This document shows, in pieces, positions 47,619-56,478 of a stretch of DNA of 64,000 nt. The notes below the pieces were generated by a model. It did no database searches. It had not been told where the DNA came from and saw only the letters and a list, made by a program, of their open reading frames with translations. The stretch's first letter is position 1; every line of letters starts with the position of its first letter. Origin of the DNA: Undaria pinnatifida. Lineage: Eukaryota > Sar > Phaeophyceae > Laminariales > Alariaceae. The translations under genes and the position numbers were made by a program. The stretch spans positions 17,743,204 to 17,807,203 of the forward strand of contig JABAKD010000010.1 of NCBI GenBank assembly GCA_012845835.1, given 5' to 3'.

Positions 47619-47988
47619 AAACCCGCTCGCTTTTGATCAAACCAGGCCCCCACGTCCTTCAAAACTCCGCCCCCCCCCCCTCACCGGTTATTCGACTTAC
47701 AAGATTCACTTGATAAAAGGATACATTTCCCTCCACAGCTGTCAGATTTTGTCCCCCTCAGAAACGGGTTTTATAGTTTCCGCGCACAGACTGACTAAAA
47801 TCATCCTGTTGACCCTGATAGCTACACTGTAGTCGTAAGGGGAGTCGCCGACCTATATCCTTAATGAGGACACACAACTCGTAATGCGCGCGATCGGAGT
47901 ATCACACACAGCTTGCAAAAATGAGTTTCGACGAAATCTTCGATCTCACAGCTGGAGTGTATTTTCACTTTTTATAAAATATTCTAGC
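46437..47988. mobile_element. T-family palindrome with assembly gap at its apex (T10)
   Basis: The left arm from ATGAAAATACACTCCAGCTG runs through the modules to 47022. After 500 N the right arm is the inverse complement from AGATTTATCCCCTCGAGAGG (47523) to the constant end at 47985. The right arm pairs with 46437-46872; the partner of 46873-47022 should be in the gap. Poly-G and poly-C tracts of 20-30 nt lie on the arms. Confidence 0.78.
47023..47522. other. Assembly gap, 500 N
   Basis: Exactly 500 undetermined bases, probably a placeholder length. Confidence 0.99.
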
Positions 47989-49562
47989 TTTCGATCCATG
48001 TGCAACAACAAATTATGAAGATTTAACACGTTATTTGCTACACTTAAACACTGGGTTGCATACTGCATCTAACATCAAACCTTCTAGAATAGTAAACATT
48101 ACCAGGCAGATGATACGCACATATTGAAATGTCCCGCCCCCCCCCTCCCCTCCCCCTGCCCCGATCCCTCTTGTTCAAAAACCCCTCACCCTTTCCCCCC
48201 CCCCTCACCCCTTCCCCCCCCCTCACCCTTTCCCCCCCCCTCACCCCTTCCCCCCCCCCCCCCCCCCCTCCCCCGATCCCCCCCCCCCGCCCTCCCCCCC
48301 CTTTCCGCCTAGTTTGTCCAAGCGCCCCACTCACAATCGAAATCGGCCAGAGTAATAAACACCTATACGCAGTTGGTATCACGTCATTATCTTTCTGACC
48401 ATCCATGACGTAGTTATCATTATTCCCCCCCCCCCCCCCAACGCCCCCTCTTTTCCAACCACCCGCATGATCGCCTAGACCTAGCACCACGCGTATAACA
48501 AGCCCCTACATATCTTTCATCTCAGCCGGAGTGTATTTGAATATTATTTGTGACCTAAACCTCCTAAAAAATGCCCCCCCCCCCCCCCCCCCCCCCCCCT
48601 CCCTTGTCGCTCTCCCTTGCTCAAACGCCTTACCTAATATCGAAATCCGCCAGATAAATGAACACTTCACGCACTGGATATCACCTCATTATCTTTCTAG
48701 AGCCATCCATGCCGCTGCTTCCCCCCCTCCCCTCCCGCCCCGAACGTCCCCTTCTTCCCCACCACCTGCACCATCGCCTAGACCTAGCACCACACGTATA
48801 ACAAACCCCTCACCTAAAACCCTTCCTTCCCCCCCCCCCCGCCTGTCCCCACCCCCCACCTCCCCAACCTCCCCCACCCCCTCGAACACTCCGCCCTCTC
48901 TCTACTTACTGATTGTACGACTTACCCCAGGATATACATGATGAACTGATGCATTCTTTCCAAAACCGTCACGTTTATCCCCTCAAAACAATGTATAGTT
49001 TCCACGCACAGATTGAGCTGCCCCACACGCCCCACCCCCGCCCCAACCCCCCCCCCATGATAAACTGGTCCATTTATTTATTTATTTTTTATTTTTTCCT
49101 AAAACCGTCACATTTATCCCCTTACAAGGATTTATAGCTTCCACGCACAAATTTCCCGCCCGTCCGCCCCCCCCCCCCCCCCCCCCCCCCTTCCCCCACC
49201 CCTCCAACCCCGCTCGCTTTTGATCAAAACCAGGCCCCCACGTTCTTCAAAACTCCGCCCCCCCCTCACCGGTTATTCCACTTACAGGATTCACTTGATA
49301 AACGGATACATTTCCCTCCACAGCTGTCAGATTTTGTCCCCCTCAGAAACGGGTTTTATAGTTTCCGCGCACAGACTGACTAACATCACCCTGTTGACCC
49401 TGATAGCTACACTGTAGTTGCAAGGGAGTCGCCGACCTATATCCTTAATGAGGACACACAACCCGTAATACGCGCGATCGGATATCACACACAGCTTGCA
49501 AAGATGAGTTTCGACAAAATCTTCGATCTCACAGCTGGAGTGTATTTTCATTTTTTATAATA
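47989..49562 (-). mobile_element. T-family long copy (T11)
   Basis: Starts with the TCGATCCATGTGCAACAACA block shared with 15360-15400, passes C-tract-separated modules (48120-49200) and ends at the constant end 49530-49560. It includes the intact target site of the SINE1 insertion in T1 (48355-48390). Pro-rich frames here are artefacts. Confidence 0.72.
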
Positions 49563-49564
49563 CT

Positions 49565-49950
49565 CCGGAGTATATCACAGCTGACGCAATTCATGCCTCC
49601 ACCAGAAACATATAAAAGTGAAATCGGGAGTCAGTCTACGATGTGCCAGGTCTATACCGGTGCATACGTCTCATTACTCGCGCCTGGAAAAACCGACTAT
49701 ACCGCTTGCAACCCAGAAAGACTACCACGTATATATTACACGTAGTATCTATCACTACGCATACACACAACAGACGCAAGTCAATTGGAAAAAAGAAACA
49801 AAGAACAAATAAGAAGAGAAAGGAAAGGAAAGAAAAGAGAAGAAAGCGAAAAAAGAAAACGAAAAAGAAAAAGGAAAGAAAAGAAAAGACAAGAGAAGCA
49901 AGAAAAGGCAAGACAAGAAGAGGAAGCAAGGAAAAGAGAAAGAAAATAGC
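49565..49950 (-). mobile_element. LINE-A 3-prime UTR without tail
   Basis: TATATCACAGCTGACGCAAT, CACCAGAAACATATAAAAGT, ACCGACTATACCGCTTGCAA, ACTACCACGTATATATTACA and then a purine tract (complement of the T/C tract). The hairpin and (AAC)n are missing. Confidence 0.78.
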
Positions 49951-49951
49951 T

Positions 49952-50400
49952 ATTAATAGCACAACCGCGTAACATTCTTTTTGCGTACCTGGTAGCAGAG
50001 TAGTGGCGTTGGCTATCGTTGAACCGTTGACTTATGTATGCGATGATTACGGACTCGCCACCTTTCTGCTGGGCCAGGAATGCCCCCGCGCGCGCTTCGG
50101 ATGCGTCCACATGTATCGCAAAATCTTTAGAAAAACAGGGGATTGGAGCACGGGCGCCTGGGTGAGTAATTGTTTCACTTTGCGTACGCTAGATCGTGCT
50201 CTAGACCCCAATGCTGCGCAACTACCTTAATGGCATATTTCTTCGTGAGGGCTACTACGAGGGGTGCTGTGGTTCCGGCTAAGTTGGAGTACAAACAGCT
50301 AACATGGGTATAAACTTGCGTACAAAGTTCACCATGCCAAGTACTGACTGCAGTACCTAACGAGCTGCGTTTAAACACCTCCCGAACCACGAAAGGCGTG
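49952..50400 (-). pseudogene. Ty3/gypsy reverse transcriptase end and RNase H fragment
   Basis: Minus frames give LGMVNFVRKFIPMLAVCTPT (compare the 'GxxxYYRxFIPxxSxxxxPL' region joining RT and RNase H in gypsy elements), then in the frame starting at 50110 DASEARAGAFLAQQKGGESV, IIAYISQRFNDSQRHYSATR. The DASxxGxGAxLxQ and YxSRxxxxxxxxYSxTxxE blocks are the Ty3/gypsy RNase H start. Stops and at least two frame changes break it, and it ends abruptly against the LINE-A purine tract. No integrase or LTR is seen nearby. Confidence 0.8.
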
Positions 50401-51075
50401 TATCAGGACGCCTTGGGATGTTTTGAAGCAGAAACGAGCTGCCCGCACTTAGTATTAGTATTAGTATGAGTCAGGACCAGCTCGGGGCCAGCCTTGCTGC
50501 ACCCAGACCAGGTCAATTGATAAAAAGAAACAGAATAATACATAGAAACACCTACGGCGAGTACCACAAAACGTGCTAACCAAACAACAAACATTACGTA
50601 CGTACGGCGAATACCGAAAAAAGCCTTGAATTTATTTTCGACTATTACGGCGAATAGCAAATGGTCCCTAATTAGTGTTGGTAATCAACCTTAAAAAGGG
50701 GTTGCTTTGATTATTGCTTAATTGGAGAAAAAGTTGCTCAGTTAGTCTAATCATGTTAGTTGCTTATTTAAACAAGTAGCGTGATTACCCAAGTTTATAG
50801 TAAGTTGCTTACTTAAGCATGCTTGTTTGCTAATTTGCAGTGAAATTTTTTATATTTCTAAAGAAATGGAAGGCGTTTTCTCGCCGGGATCGGCACACGG
50901 CTCACGCCCACCACACACAGCCCGCAACATATCTATGTGTGTGTTTTAAATCGGGCGTTTCAGAACTATAAAGTATCAGGAATCGTGACGTTTTGTCAGG
51001 ATTCGTGAGTGTTTACGTTCGTTAGGATTGACCCTTCCTCGTCAGGAACGACCCTTCAACCCTTAACTGTATCGG
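50401..51075. other. Upstream region of the NAPRT-like exon
   Basis: AT-rich sequence with TTGCTTACTTAAGCATGCTT at about 50800. Just before the exon (50980-51060) short repeats CAGGAATCGTGACG, CAGGATTCGTGAGTG, TAGGATTGACCCTTC and CAGGAACGACCCTTC follow each other. A promoter is plausible if the exon is live, but no TATA or initiator can be assigned. Confidence 0.4.
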
Positions 51076-51309
51076 ATGGACGCTGCTGCTGGTGTCGCAT
51101 TGAAGCGTCCTGTGCCCAAATCTGCCCAGGGGACTGTATGCCTACGCTTTGTTGAATATACGCTCTGTACTGACACGATGGGATCCCCATCGCCGCTCGT
51201 TTTCGCTCGCCCGAACGTCGTTGCACCCTCCGTCCAGGCTCTCCTGACCGATATGTACCAGCTGACCATGTGCTACGCGTATTGGAGAGCAGGGCGTCAC
51301 GACGAACAT
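51076..51309 (+). CDS. NAPRT: Nicotinate phosphoribosyltransferase-like N-terminal exon
   Basis: From the ATG at 51076 the frame runs 78 codons. The end, VQALLTDMYQLTMCYAYWRA-GRHDEH, matches the highly conserved NAPRT start (PLLTDLYQxTMAYxYWxAGK) that lines the active site in the enzyme converting nicotinate and PRPP to nicotinate mononucleotide in NAD salvage. An alternative ATG at 51178 gives a shorter leader. The coding match stops exactly at CAT|GTGAGA, a good 5-prime splice site, where homologues continue with a V/A-F-D-L-F-F-R segment. That next segment is not found in the following 12.7 kb, so this is an exon with a very long intron or a gene fragment. Confidence 0.78.
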
Positions 51310-51421
51310 GTGAGAACTGCGAGGTATTCCTTACGTTTCTACCTCGTACCGCTTTGTGCTGTATCGATCATTTTTTTTTGTTTTCGTTTTTATTTTTTGG
51401 GATGGGGAAAGATAACAGCTT
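51310..51421 (-). repeat. Putative intron start and left part of split R2 copy g
   Basis: After the GTGAGA donor, TTTTTTGGGATGGGGAAAGA-TAACAGCTT matches the R2 3-prime end in minus sense. R2 resumes at 53451 on the far side of a hAT insertion. Confidence 0.65.
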
Positions 51422-51482
51422 CACACCCTGTACAAATATCCATAACAAATACAAATAATAGTTGCGCGTATTTGTCCCAGGG

Positions 51483-51840
51483 CAGTATTTGCCTCCAGAC
51501 AAATATTTGCGCAGCTTCTCAAGCGAGTATTTGCCTGCCAGACAAATATTTGCACAGGTTCTCGAAAAAGTATTTGCCTGCAGACAAATATTTGCGCAGC
51601 TTCTCAAAAAAGTATTTGCTTCCAGACGAATATTTGCGCAGGTTTTCCAGAGAGTATTTGCCTGCCAGACAAATATTTGCACAGGTTCTCAAAAAAGTAT
51701 TTGCCTGCAGACAAATATTTGCGCAGCTTCTCGAGAAAGTATTTGCTTCCAGACAAATATTTGCGCAGCTTCTCAATAAAGTATTTGTCTGCAGGCAAAT
51801 ATTTGTGCAGGTTCTCAATAAACTATTTGCCTGCAAACAA
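51483..51840 (+). repeat. Left 42-bp subterminal array of the hAT element, about 8 units
   Basis: Units read CAAATATTTGCGCAGCTTCT-CAAAAAAGTATTTGCCTGCAGA with substitutions and an occasional extra base (CTGCCAGA). Each contains the palindrome CAAATATTTG. All six frames stay largely open because 42 is a multiple of three, so the predicted peptides (QIFAQLLKKVFASR) are artefacts. Confidence 0.93.
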
Positions 51841-51910
51841 TGTATTGCGGATGCGGAGATATTGACCTCTTCGGCGTACAAGTACGTACATTATATGGGG
51901 TACATACGTA

Positions 51911-52000
51911 ATGCATAAATACGGCCGTTGGGCCCGGTGTATTTGCAGCCGCGAAAAGGCCGTTGAGCCCGGTGTATTTGCCGCCGCGAATATCAGTGGT
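51911..52000 (+). repeat. Two-unit 36-bp repeat
   Basis: GGCCGTTGGGCCCGGTGTAT-TTGCAGCCGCGAAA is followed by GGCCGTTGAGCCCGGTGTAT-TTGCCGCCGCGAAT. Confidence 0.75.
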
Positions 52001-52179
52001 CCTGCACACAACCAAACCAGCTCCCCATCACGGCACGAGCAACTACCGCGGGCTGTGCATGTCAACATGCCAGCTGTCAGTACCGAAGAAGCACATGGCA
52101 ATGGTGATGGTACGCCACCTGGCGACGGAGCTGGCGCGTCGGCAGCAGCTCCAGTTATTGTCGACGTCAACGCAGCTGG

Positions 52180-52479
52180 GCTGGAGTGATTTTCGGGGCT
52201 CCTGCGTCGGCGGCAGTGCTTGAGCGTGACTTCAGCGCTGCTGGGCGTGTGATGACGTCCTCCAGGAGCACCACGGACAGCAAGTACGTGGAGATGATCC
52301 TGTTCCTGCACGGAAACCTGGACCTCATCCCTCAGGACATCCCTAAGCTGACCGAAGCTGGCGCGCGAAGCAAGATCCCCGGGCGACTGGTGGACCCTGT
52401 GGAAGGGCTGAAGGAGCTCGACGGCGCATTTGCCCCGGAGGACCTCACCGCCGGGGAGTCGGGGGAGGTGGACGTTTAA
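52180..52479 (+). pseudogene. hAT transposase C-terminal dimerisation domain
   Basis: The plus frame reads GAPASAAVLERDFSAAGRVM, TSSRSTTDSKYVEMILFLHG and NLDLIP, then an acidic tail to a stop at 52479. SAxxERxFSAxGxxxTxxRxxLxxxxVxxxxFLxxNL is the hATC signature, which packs transposase monomers together. The catalytic RNase H-like domain and BED zinc finger that should lie upstream are absent, so this is the remnant of the element's own transposase. Confidence 0.9.
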
Positions 52480-52980
52480 ACAGCATGGAATAGTAGGAGT
52501 AGCTTGATGGCGATCAGGCCCGCAGCGAGAACGAGTAGCAACGTCTTTGTGGTGTTTGTGGATCCTTGGTGTTTGTTGTACTTTGCCATAGGAGTTGACT
52601 CATCTCATGATACGGAATGAGTAAGATGGTGGAGGGGTTTGGTGGCGTCGGCGTGTTTGTGTTTGTTTGCGTTCCGTACGGGGTGAGGCGGCTTCGACTG
52701 TTGTAGATGGCAGAAGAAGTAAATGGCAATGGTCGACGGGGATGGCATTTGCATATTAAAAAATATATAATATGACTCATAGGTAGTCGATAGATTTTCA
52801 TTTTTTCTCGGTTTGGCTGATCCTGTGTTTTTCCACTCCGATCAAAAGATATTTCAGACGCACGCTTCAGGGATTTGCTTTCGTATTTCCGACACCAATC
52901 TCCCATCGCATGACATATGATACGGCTAATCTCTCCCTCCGACCTCCCTGCAGTAACAGCTGTTTTTTCAAAATGGTTGT
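52480..52980. other. Interior of the hAT element, no gene
   Basis: Mixed sequence after the hATC remnant; no domain seen. Confidence 0.5.
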
Positions 52981-53425
52981 CAGGACAAATACAAGACTAT
53001 TTGCGCAGGTTCTCCAGGGCAGTATTTGCCTGCCAGACAAATATTTGAGCAGGTTCTCAAGAGAGTATTTGCCTCCAGACAAATATTTGCGCAGCTTCTC
53101 AAGCGAGTATTTGCCTGCAGACAAATATTTGCGCAGGTTCTCAAAAAAGTATTTGCCTGCAGACAAATATTTGCGCAGCTTCTCAAAAAAGTATTTGCTT
53201 CCAGACAAATATTTGCGCAGGTTTTCCAGAGAGTATTTGCCTGCCAGACAAATATTTGCACAGGTTCTCAAAAAAGTATTTGCCTGCAGACAAATATTTG
53301 CGCAGCTTCTCAAGAAAGTATGTGCTTCCAGACAAATATTTGCGCAGCTTCTCAAAAAAGTATTTTCTTCCAGACAAATATTTGCGCAGGTTTTCCAGAG
53401 AGCATTTGCCTGCCAGACAAATAGC
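52981..53425 (+). repeat. Right 42-bp subterminal array of the hAT element, about 10 units
   Basis: Same unit as the left array and in the same strand orientation. A run of units (for example ...TTTTCCAGAGAGTATTTGCC...) appears in the same order in both arrays, so one array was probably copied from the other. Confidence 0.93.
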
Positions 53426-53450
53426 AAATAATGTATTTGTACAGGGCGTG

Positions 53451-53612
53451 AAAAGCTTAGACTATCATGCTCACCACACTTACTTGCACGTATTTTCATG
53501 CGACGTCGTGTGCCAATTTATCTCAATTGCGTTCGCAATCCAGCTGGTTTTCTGGCGTATCCTTTACTTCCCGTGGTAGCGATAGCGCGAGCTGCCCCCG
53601 CCGGCGGTCACC
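53451..53612 (-). repeat. R2 short retroposon, copy g, right part
   Basis: AAAAGCTTAGACTATCATGC, TCACCACACTTACTTGCACG, GCGACGTCGTGTGCCAATTT and GTTCGCAATCCAGCTGG. Joins the segment at 51370-51421 when the hAT element is removed. Confidence 0.75.
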
Positions 53613-53719
53613 GTTCCGACAGTACAGTACAGCAGTAAGTAACACAATTCAGGATGCGACACCGGTTAAGAATATCTTATATCTGGCCAGGCTGGAATTC
53701 TAATGTCAAGGTGCGGTGC

Positions 53720-53832
53720 GTGCTATTTTATAAAAAATATTTTCGAGGACGACACCCGTGAGTGCGACGAATTTCAGGTCAATACTCATCTTTGCAAGCT
53801 GCGTTGTTGGTGCCTTGTGATATACTAAATGG
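53720..53832. repeat. U-family end, copy 3
   Basis: ATTTTATAAAAAATATTTTC, GACGACACCCGTGAGTGCGA, AATTTCAGGTCAATACTCAT and CTTTGCAAGCTGCGTTGTTG. Confidence 0.72.
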
Positions 53833-54407
53833 GTGATATTTCATTGGGAAGGGTCCTATTTTTTGTCCACTATAATGGTAAGTGTTGGTATTAATCTTGA
53901 GCTATTAATAGATCTAACATCATATCTATTTTTAAATTTATTGCTGCAGTTTCCATTGAACTTTTATACTTTCGTACACTATTTTCGGTACGAAAAATCC
54001 CACGTTCTTATTTCCGTCTAAATCTCGAGCCCGATTGAAATTCTTAACTGCCAAATTCTTAGTTACGCGCTGTTGCATCCTCTTTATTATGTAATAAGGT
54101 AGCATCCCTCTGGCTCTATCAAGTCCGAGACTGCCCCGGGTGACTGCCTGATGCTGCACTTGTCGTTTGTGTTGTACGAGACAACTTTTGTTCGAGCCTG
54201 GAGTCCCAAAGGTGTCGTCAGCCTGCGGACGCGATGAGTGCCGCGCAGTGGCAGAGCTTTGAGGGCCCAGATGGGGGCTGGCTGTGTTGCACCTCGATGT
54301 GCACGATTGTTACCCCAGTCAGGACCCGACCCCTCATGTACATATTTTTTAGTCATGACTTGTTACTTTTCCAGCTCAGCCCAAAGAGGTTTTACCCTCG
54401 GAGCGAT
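53833..54407. other. No recognisable gene
   Basis: Unique AT-rich then mixed sequence. Shares TATTTTTTGTCCACTATAAT with 35940-35960. Confidence 0.4.
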
Positions 54408-54580
54408 CTTCTGGACAAGCCGTGGTCACAAGAGTCTTCCCCTCTCCCCCCCGGTACTTGCCTTCCTTTTTGTTGCGCATAGGGTTTAGCATCCCCATGT
54501 ACTTTTCAGTTTTCTCTTCGTTTTGCATCGATTTTCGCCAACTCACGCTCTCTCGCGCTTTTAGCTTGTCGATGTGTAAC
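54408..54580 (-). mobile_element. SINE1, old truncated copy
   Basis: CTTCTGGACAAGCCGTGGTC, CGCATAGGGTTTAGCATCCC, TTTTGCATCGATTTTCGCCA and ACTCACGCTCTCTCGCGCTT. More diverged than other copies; head and poly-A tail missing. Confidence 0.7.
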
Positions 54581-54844
54581 GAAGGGTCCCGTTTGTGAGA
54601 TTTGGGCCTACTGCTGTACCACCTCGACCTCAATAGTTACGCGACTTACTTTTGGACGAACGGGGACGCCTGCATAGCGACGTAAACAGCAACGACGAGG
54701 AGTGTGATATTACCAAGCGCCTACGGTCGGAAAAGCCTCAGCCATAAGAGTGTCACTGCGCTGCGCGTAGTGCCGTGCAGCCCCTCAAAGTCCAGTCCAG
54801 ACGCGCTCCCTGCCCCCAGCGGCCCGGGCTTTATTTGGATGGCC
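54581..54844. other. No recognisable gene
   Basis: Short unique stretch with no feature identified. Confidence 0.35.
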
Positions 54845-55045
54845 GAAGCTTTATTTTATTTTATTTTTATTTTTTATCCTCGGGCGGATGGGGAAAAATA
54901 AAGCTTTAGCTCACCACACTTCCACGTATTTTCATACGCGTCGTGTGTCGATTTAACTCAGTTGCTTTCGCAGCCCAACGCTAGCTGGCGCACCCTTCGG
55001 GTCCCATTGTAGGTATAGCGTAAGCTGTCCCTATCAGTGGAAAGC
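54845..55045 (-). repeat. R2 short retroposon, copy h
   Basis: TTTATCCTCGGGCGGATGGG, GCTCACCACACTTCCACGTA, GTCGTGTGTCGATTTAACTC, GGCGCACCCTTCGGGTCCCA and AAGCTGTCCCTATCAGTGG. Near full length, close to copy e. Confidence 0.8.
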
Positions 55046-55059
55046 TTTATTTTCGTCAT

Positions 55060-55404
55060 TTATGTTGGTCTTGTGCTCCCCTTGATGAGTCCCCACAGCG
55101 GTTTGTTGGTACGACTCCATGAGATGTATGTTATGAACATGCAGCCCAAGACACTGCTGTATTTCATACCCGCGACGGTCGGACCCGGTGAATCGGCTAT
55201 GCCTGCGGGTGCGACTACCCTGTCGCCGCCGCCGAGTTGCCACTGCCACCGGTCCTGGAAGGCGGGAAAGGTGCGGGACTCCAATACGCACAGTTTAAGA
55301 TAGATGCGGACCAACAACACTCGGAATGCCTTGACCAAAAAACCCGATGAAACCGCGCGGGATGACGGTTCGCACTGCGCCCTCATGGCCACCAGTGCTA
55401 ACAT
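55060..55404 (-). CDS. Unassigned open frame, about 115 codons
   Basis: The minus frame reads VSSGFLVKAFRVLLVRIYLK, LCVLESRTFPAFQDRWQWQL and SSVLGCMFITYISWSRTNKP. Composition looks protein-like, but it has no family I recognise and its apparent start lies in a T-family fragment. It may be a fragment of an unidentified element or gene. Confidence 0.25.
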   Translation of the reverse strand: MLALVAMRAQCEPSSRAVSSGFLVKAFRVLLVRIYLKLCVLESRTFPAFQDRWQWQLGGGDRVVAPAGIADSPGPTVAGMKYSSVLGCMFITYISWSRTNKPLWGLIKGSTRPT

Positions 55405-55515
55405 ATACGAGCCGTAATACGCGCGATCGGAGGTATCACACAGCACAGCTTGCAATAGATGAGTTTCGAGGAAATGTTCGATCTCACACCTGGAGTGTAT
55501 TTTTTTTTTCTTGTA
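55405..55515 (-). mobile_element. T-family fragment (T12)
   Basis: TAATACGCGCGATCGGAGGT, GATGAGTTTCGAGGAAATGT and TCGATCTCACACCTGGAGTG followed by a T tract. Only the constant 110 bp. Confidence 0.72.
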
Positions 55516-55755
55516 ATCGTATACATATTCACTCCTAAGGGTGGGTATAAGCCATGCACCCCTCCTTCATATACTGCTATTAATAGCAGTAATAGCAGTA
55601 TGGCGATATACCTGGGACCAAGTCCCAATCCGACAACAAGAGTCCTAAGCCGTCGCCTATCATACCTATCATAACCCGAACGTTGTCGTAGAAAGTGGGA
55701 TGAGCGCGTGTATACCGTGTAAAATACAATACTTTGGGTAGGGGTGCATGTCTTC

Positions 55756-55890
55756 TGTTGTTGTTGTTGTCACATGAACTCGCATAATCAAGTCCGTGGT
55801 CACAGGACAGATTCCAGTCACTTTGGAGTGGATGAAAACCCCACGGAAAAATAACACAAAGCCAAGAGTGGTACACGCGTAATCCACCCT
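55756..55890 (-). repeat. LINE-A tail fragment
   Basis: (GTT)5, GTCACATGAACTCGCATAAT, CCGTGGTCACAGGACAGATT and CCAGTCACTTTGGAGTGGAT. Hairpin mutated. Confidence 0.75.
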
Positions 55891-56094
55891 CCGTTTTTCT
55901 CAATCAGAGTTTCCCCCCCTCTCTGTCTCCCTTCGCCCAGCCCGGTGCTAGCCTAAATGCCAACGTGAAGGGGGAAGCAGTCCCGACACGGCACGTCCAC
56001 CCCCTTCCCGACTTTGGTGCTTACTCACGTGGGGTCGATCCCCTCTTCTCTGTTCGGTACGGGTCCCACGCTTTCCGCGGCGGTGTCACATGTC

Positions 56095-56132
56095 TTATAT
56101 GCACCCCTAGGCACCCCTAGGAGTGCATATAG
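56095..56132. repeat. Hairpin in the LINE-C leader
   Basis: TTATATGCACCCCTAGG and CCTAGGAGTGCATATA face each other; the loop region is a second CCCCTAGG. May be an RNA structure in the element leader. Confidence 0.7.
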
Positions 56133-56229
56133 ACAGAAGCGGAAAGACAGTTCACGGAATAGGAGCAGTAAAGACGGAGAAGGAACGATAGACCAAAGTA
56201 GAGTGCATAGCTAAGCGAAAAAAAAAGCT

Positions 56230-56478
56230 GGGAATAGGATCATGGAACGTATGTGGATTCGCCGCGGAAGAGCGCAAAAGGCTAGAAATATTCGTAAGTA
56301 ATCGCGACCTAGATATGGTGGGAATTCAAGAATCATGGGAGAAAGAAGGGGGGGGGGGATATAATAGGATGCAAGGTTGTAGAGTACGCATAGATAAGGA
56401 AAACGAGAACAGGGCAGGAGAGCAGAACAGGGAGGCGGTGGGAGTAGGATTCTTAGTCAAAGAATTATTGTGTGACAT
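56230..56478 (+). pseudogene. LINE-C endonuclease, part 1
   Basis: Plus frame: LGIGSWNVCGFAAEERKRLE, RDLDMVGIQESWEKE, then EAVGVGFLVKELLCD. GSWNVxG and DxVGIQESW are endonuclease motifs I and II, with catalytic Asn and Glu. The frame is open up to the point where element D begins. A nine-A run lies just before it (56218-56226). Confidence 0.88.

Larger units (their letters stand above)
51422..53450. mobile_element. hAT-family DNA transposon, internally degenerate
   Basis: TIRs CACACCCTGTACAAATA (51422) and TATTTGTACAGGGCGTG (ending 53450) match at 16 of 17. The flanking 8 bp are AACAGCTT and AAAAGCTT (7 of 8), and the R2 consensus contains AAAGCTT at that point, confirming insertion into R2. 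An 8-bp target duplication plus a hAT C-terminal dimerisation domain inside (52186-52479) identify the superfamily. The two ends carry arrays of 42-43-bp repeats. No full transposase remains. Confidence 0.93.

Noticed and set aside
51076-51918. A 280-codon NAPRT fusion protein with a 14-residue repeat domain
   Set aside because: The frame runs by chance through the splice donor at 51310, R2 sequence and the 42-bp hAT array. The repeat part is transposon DNA, not a protein domain of NAPRT.
51483-53425. CRISPR-like array
   Set aside because: Units are contiguous 42-bp repeats without spacers, lie at the ends of a hAT element, and the genome is eukaryotic.
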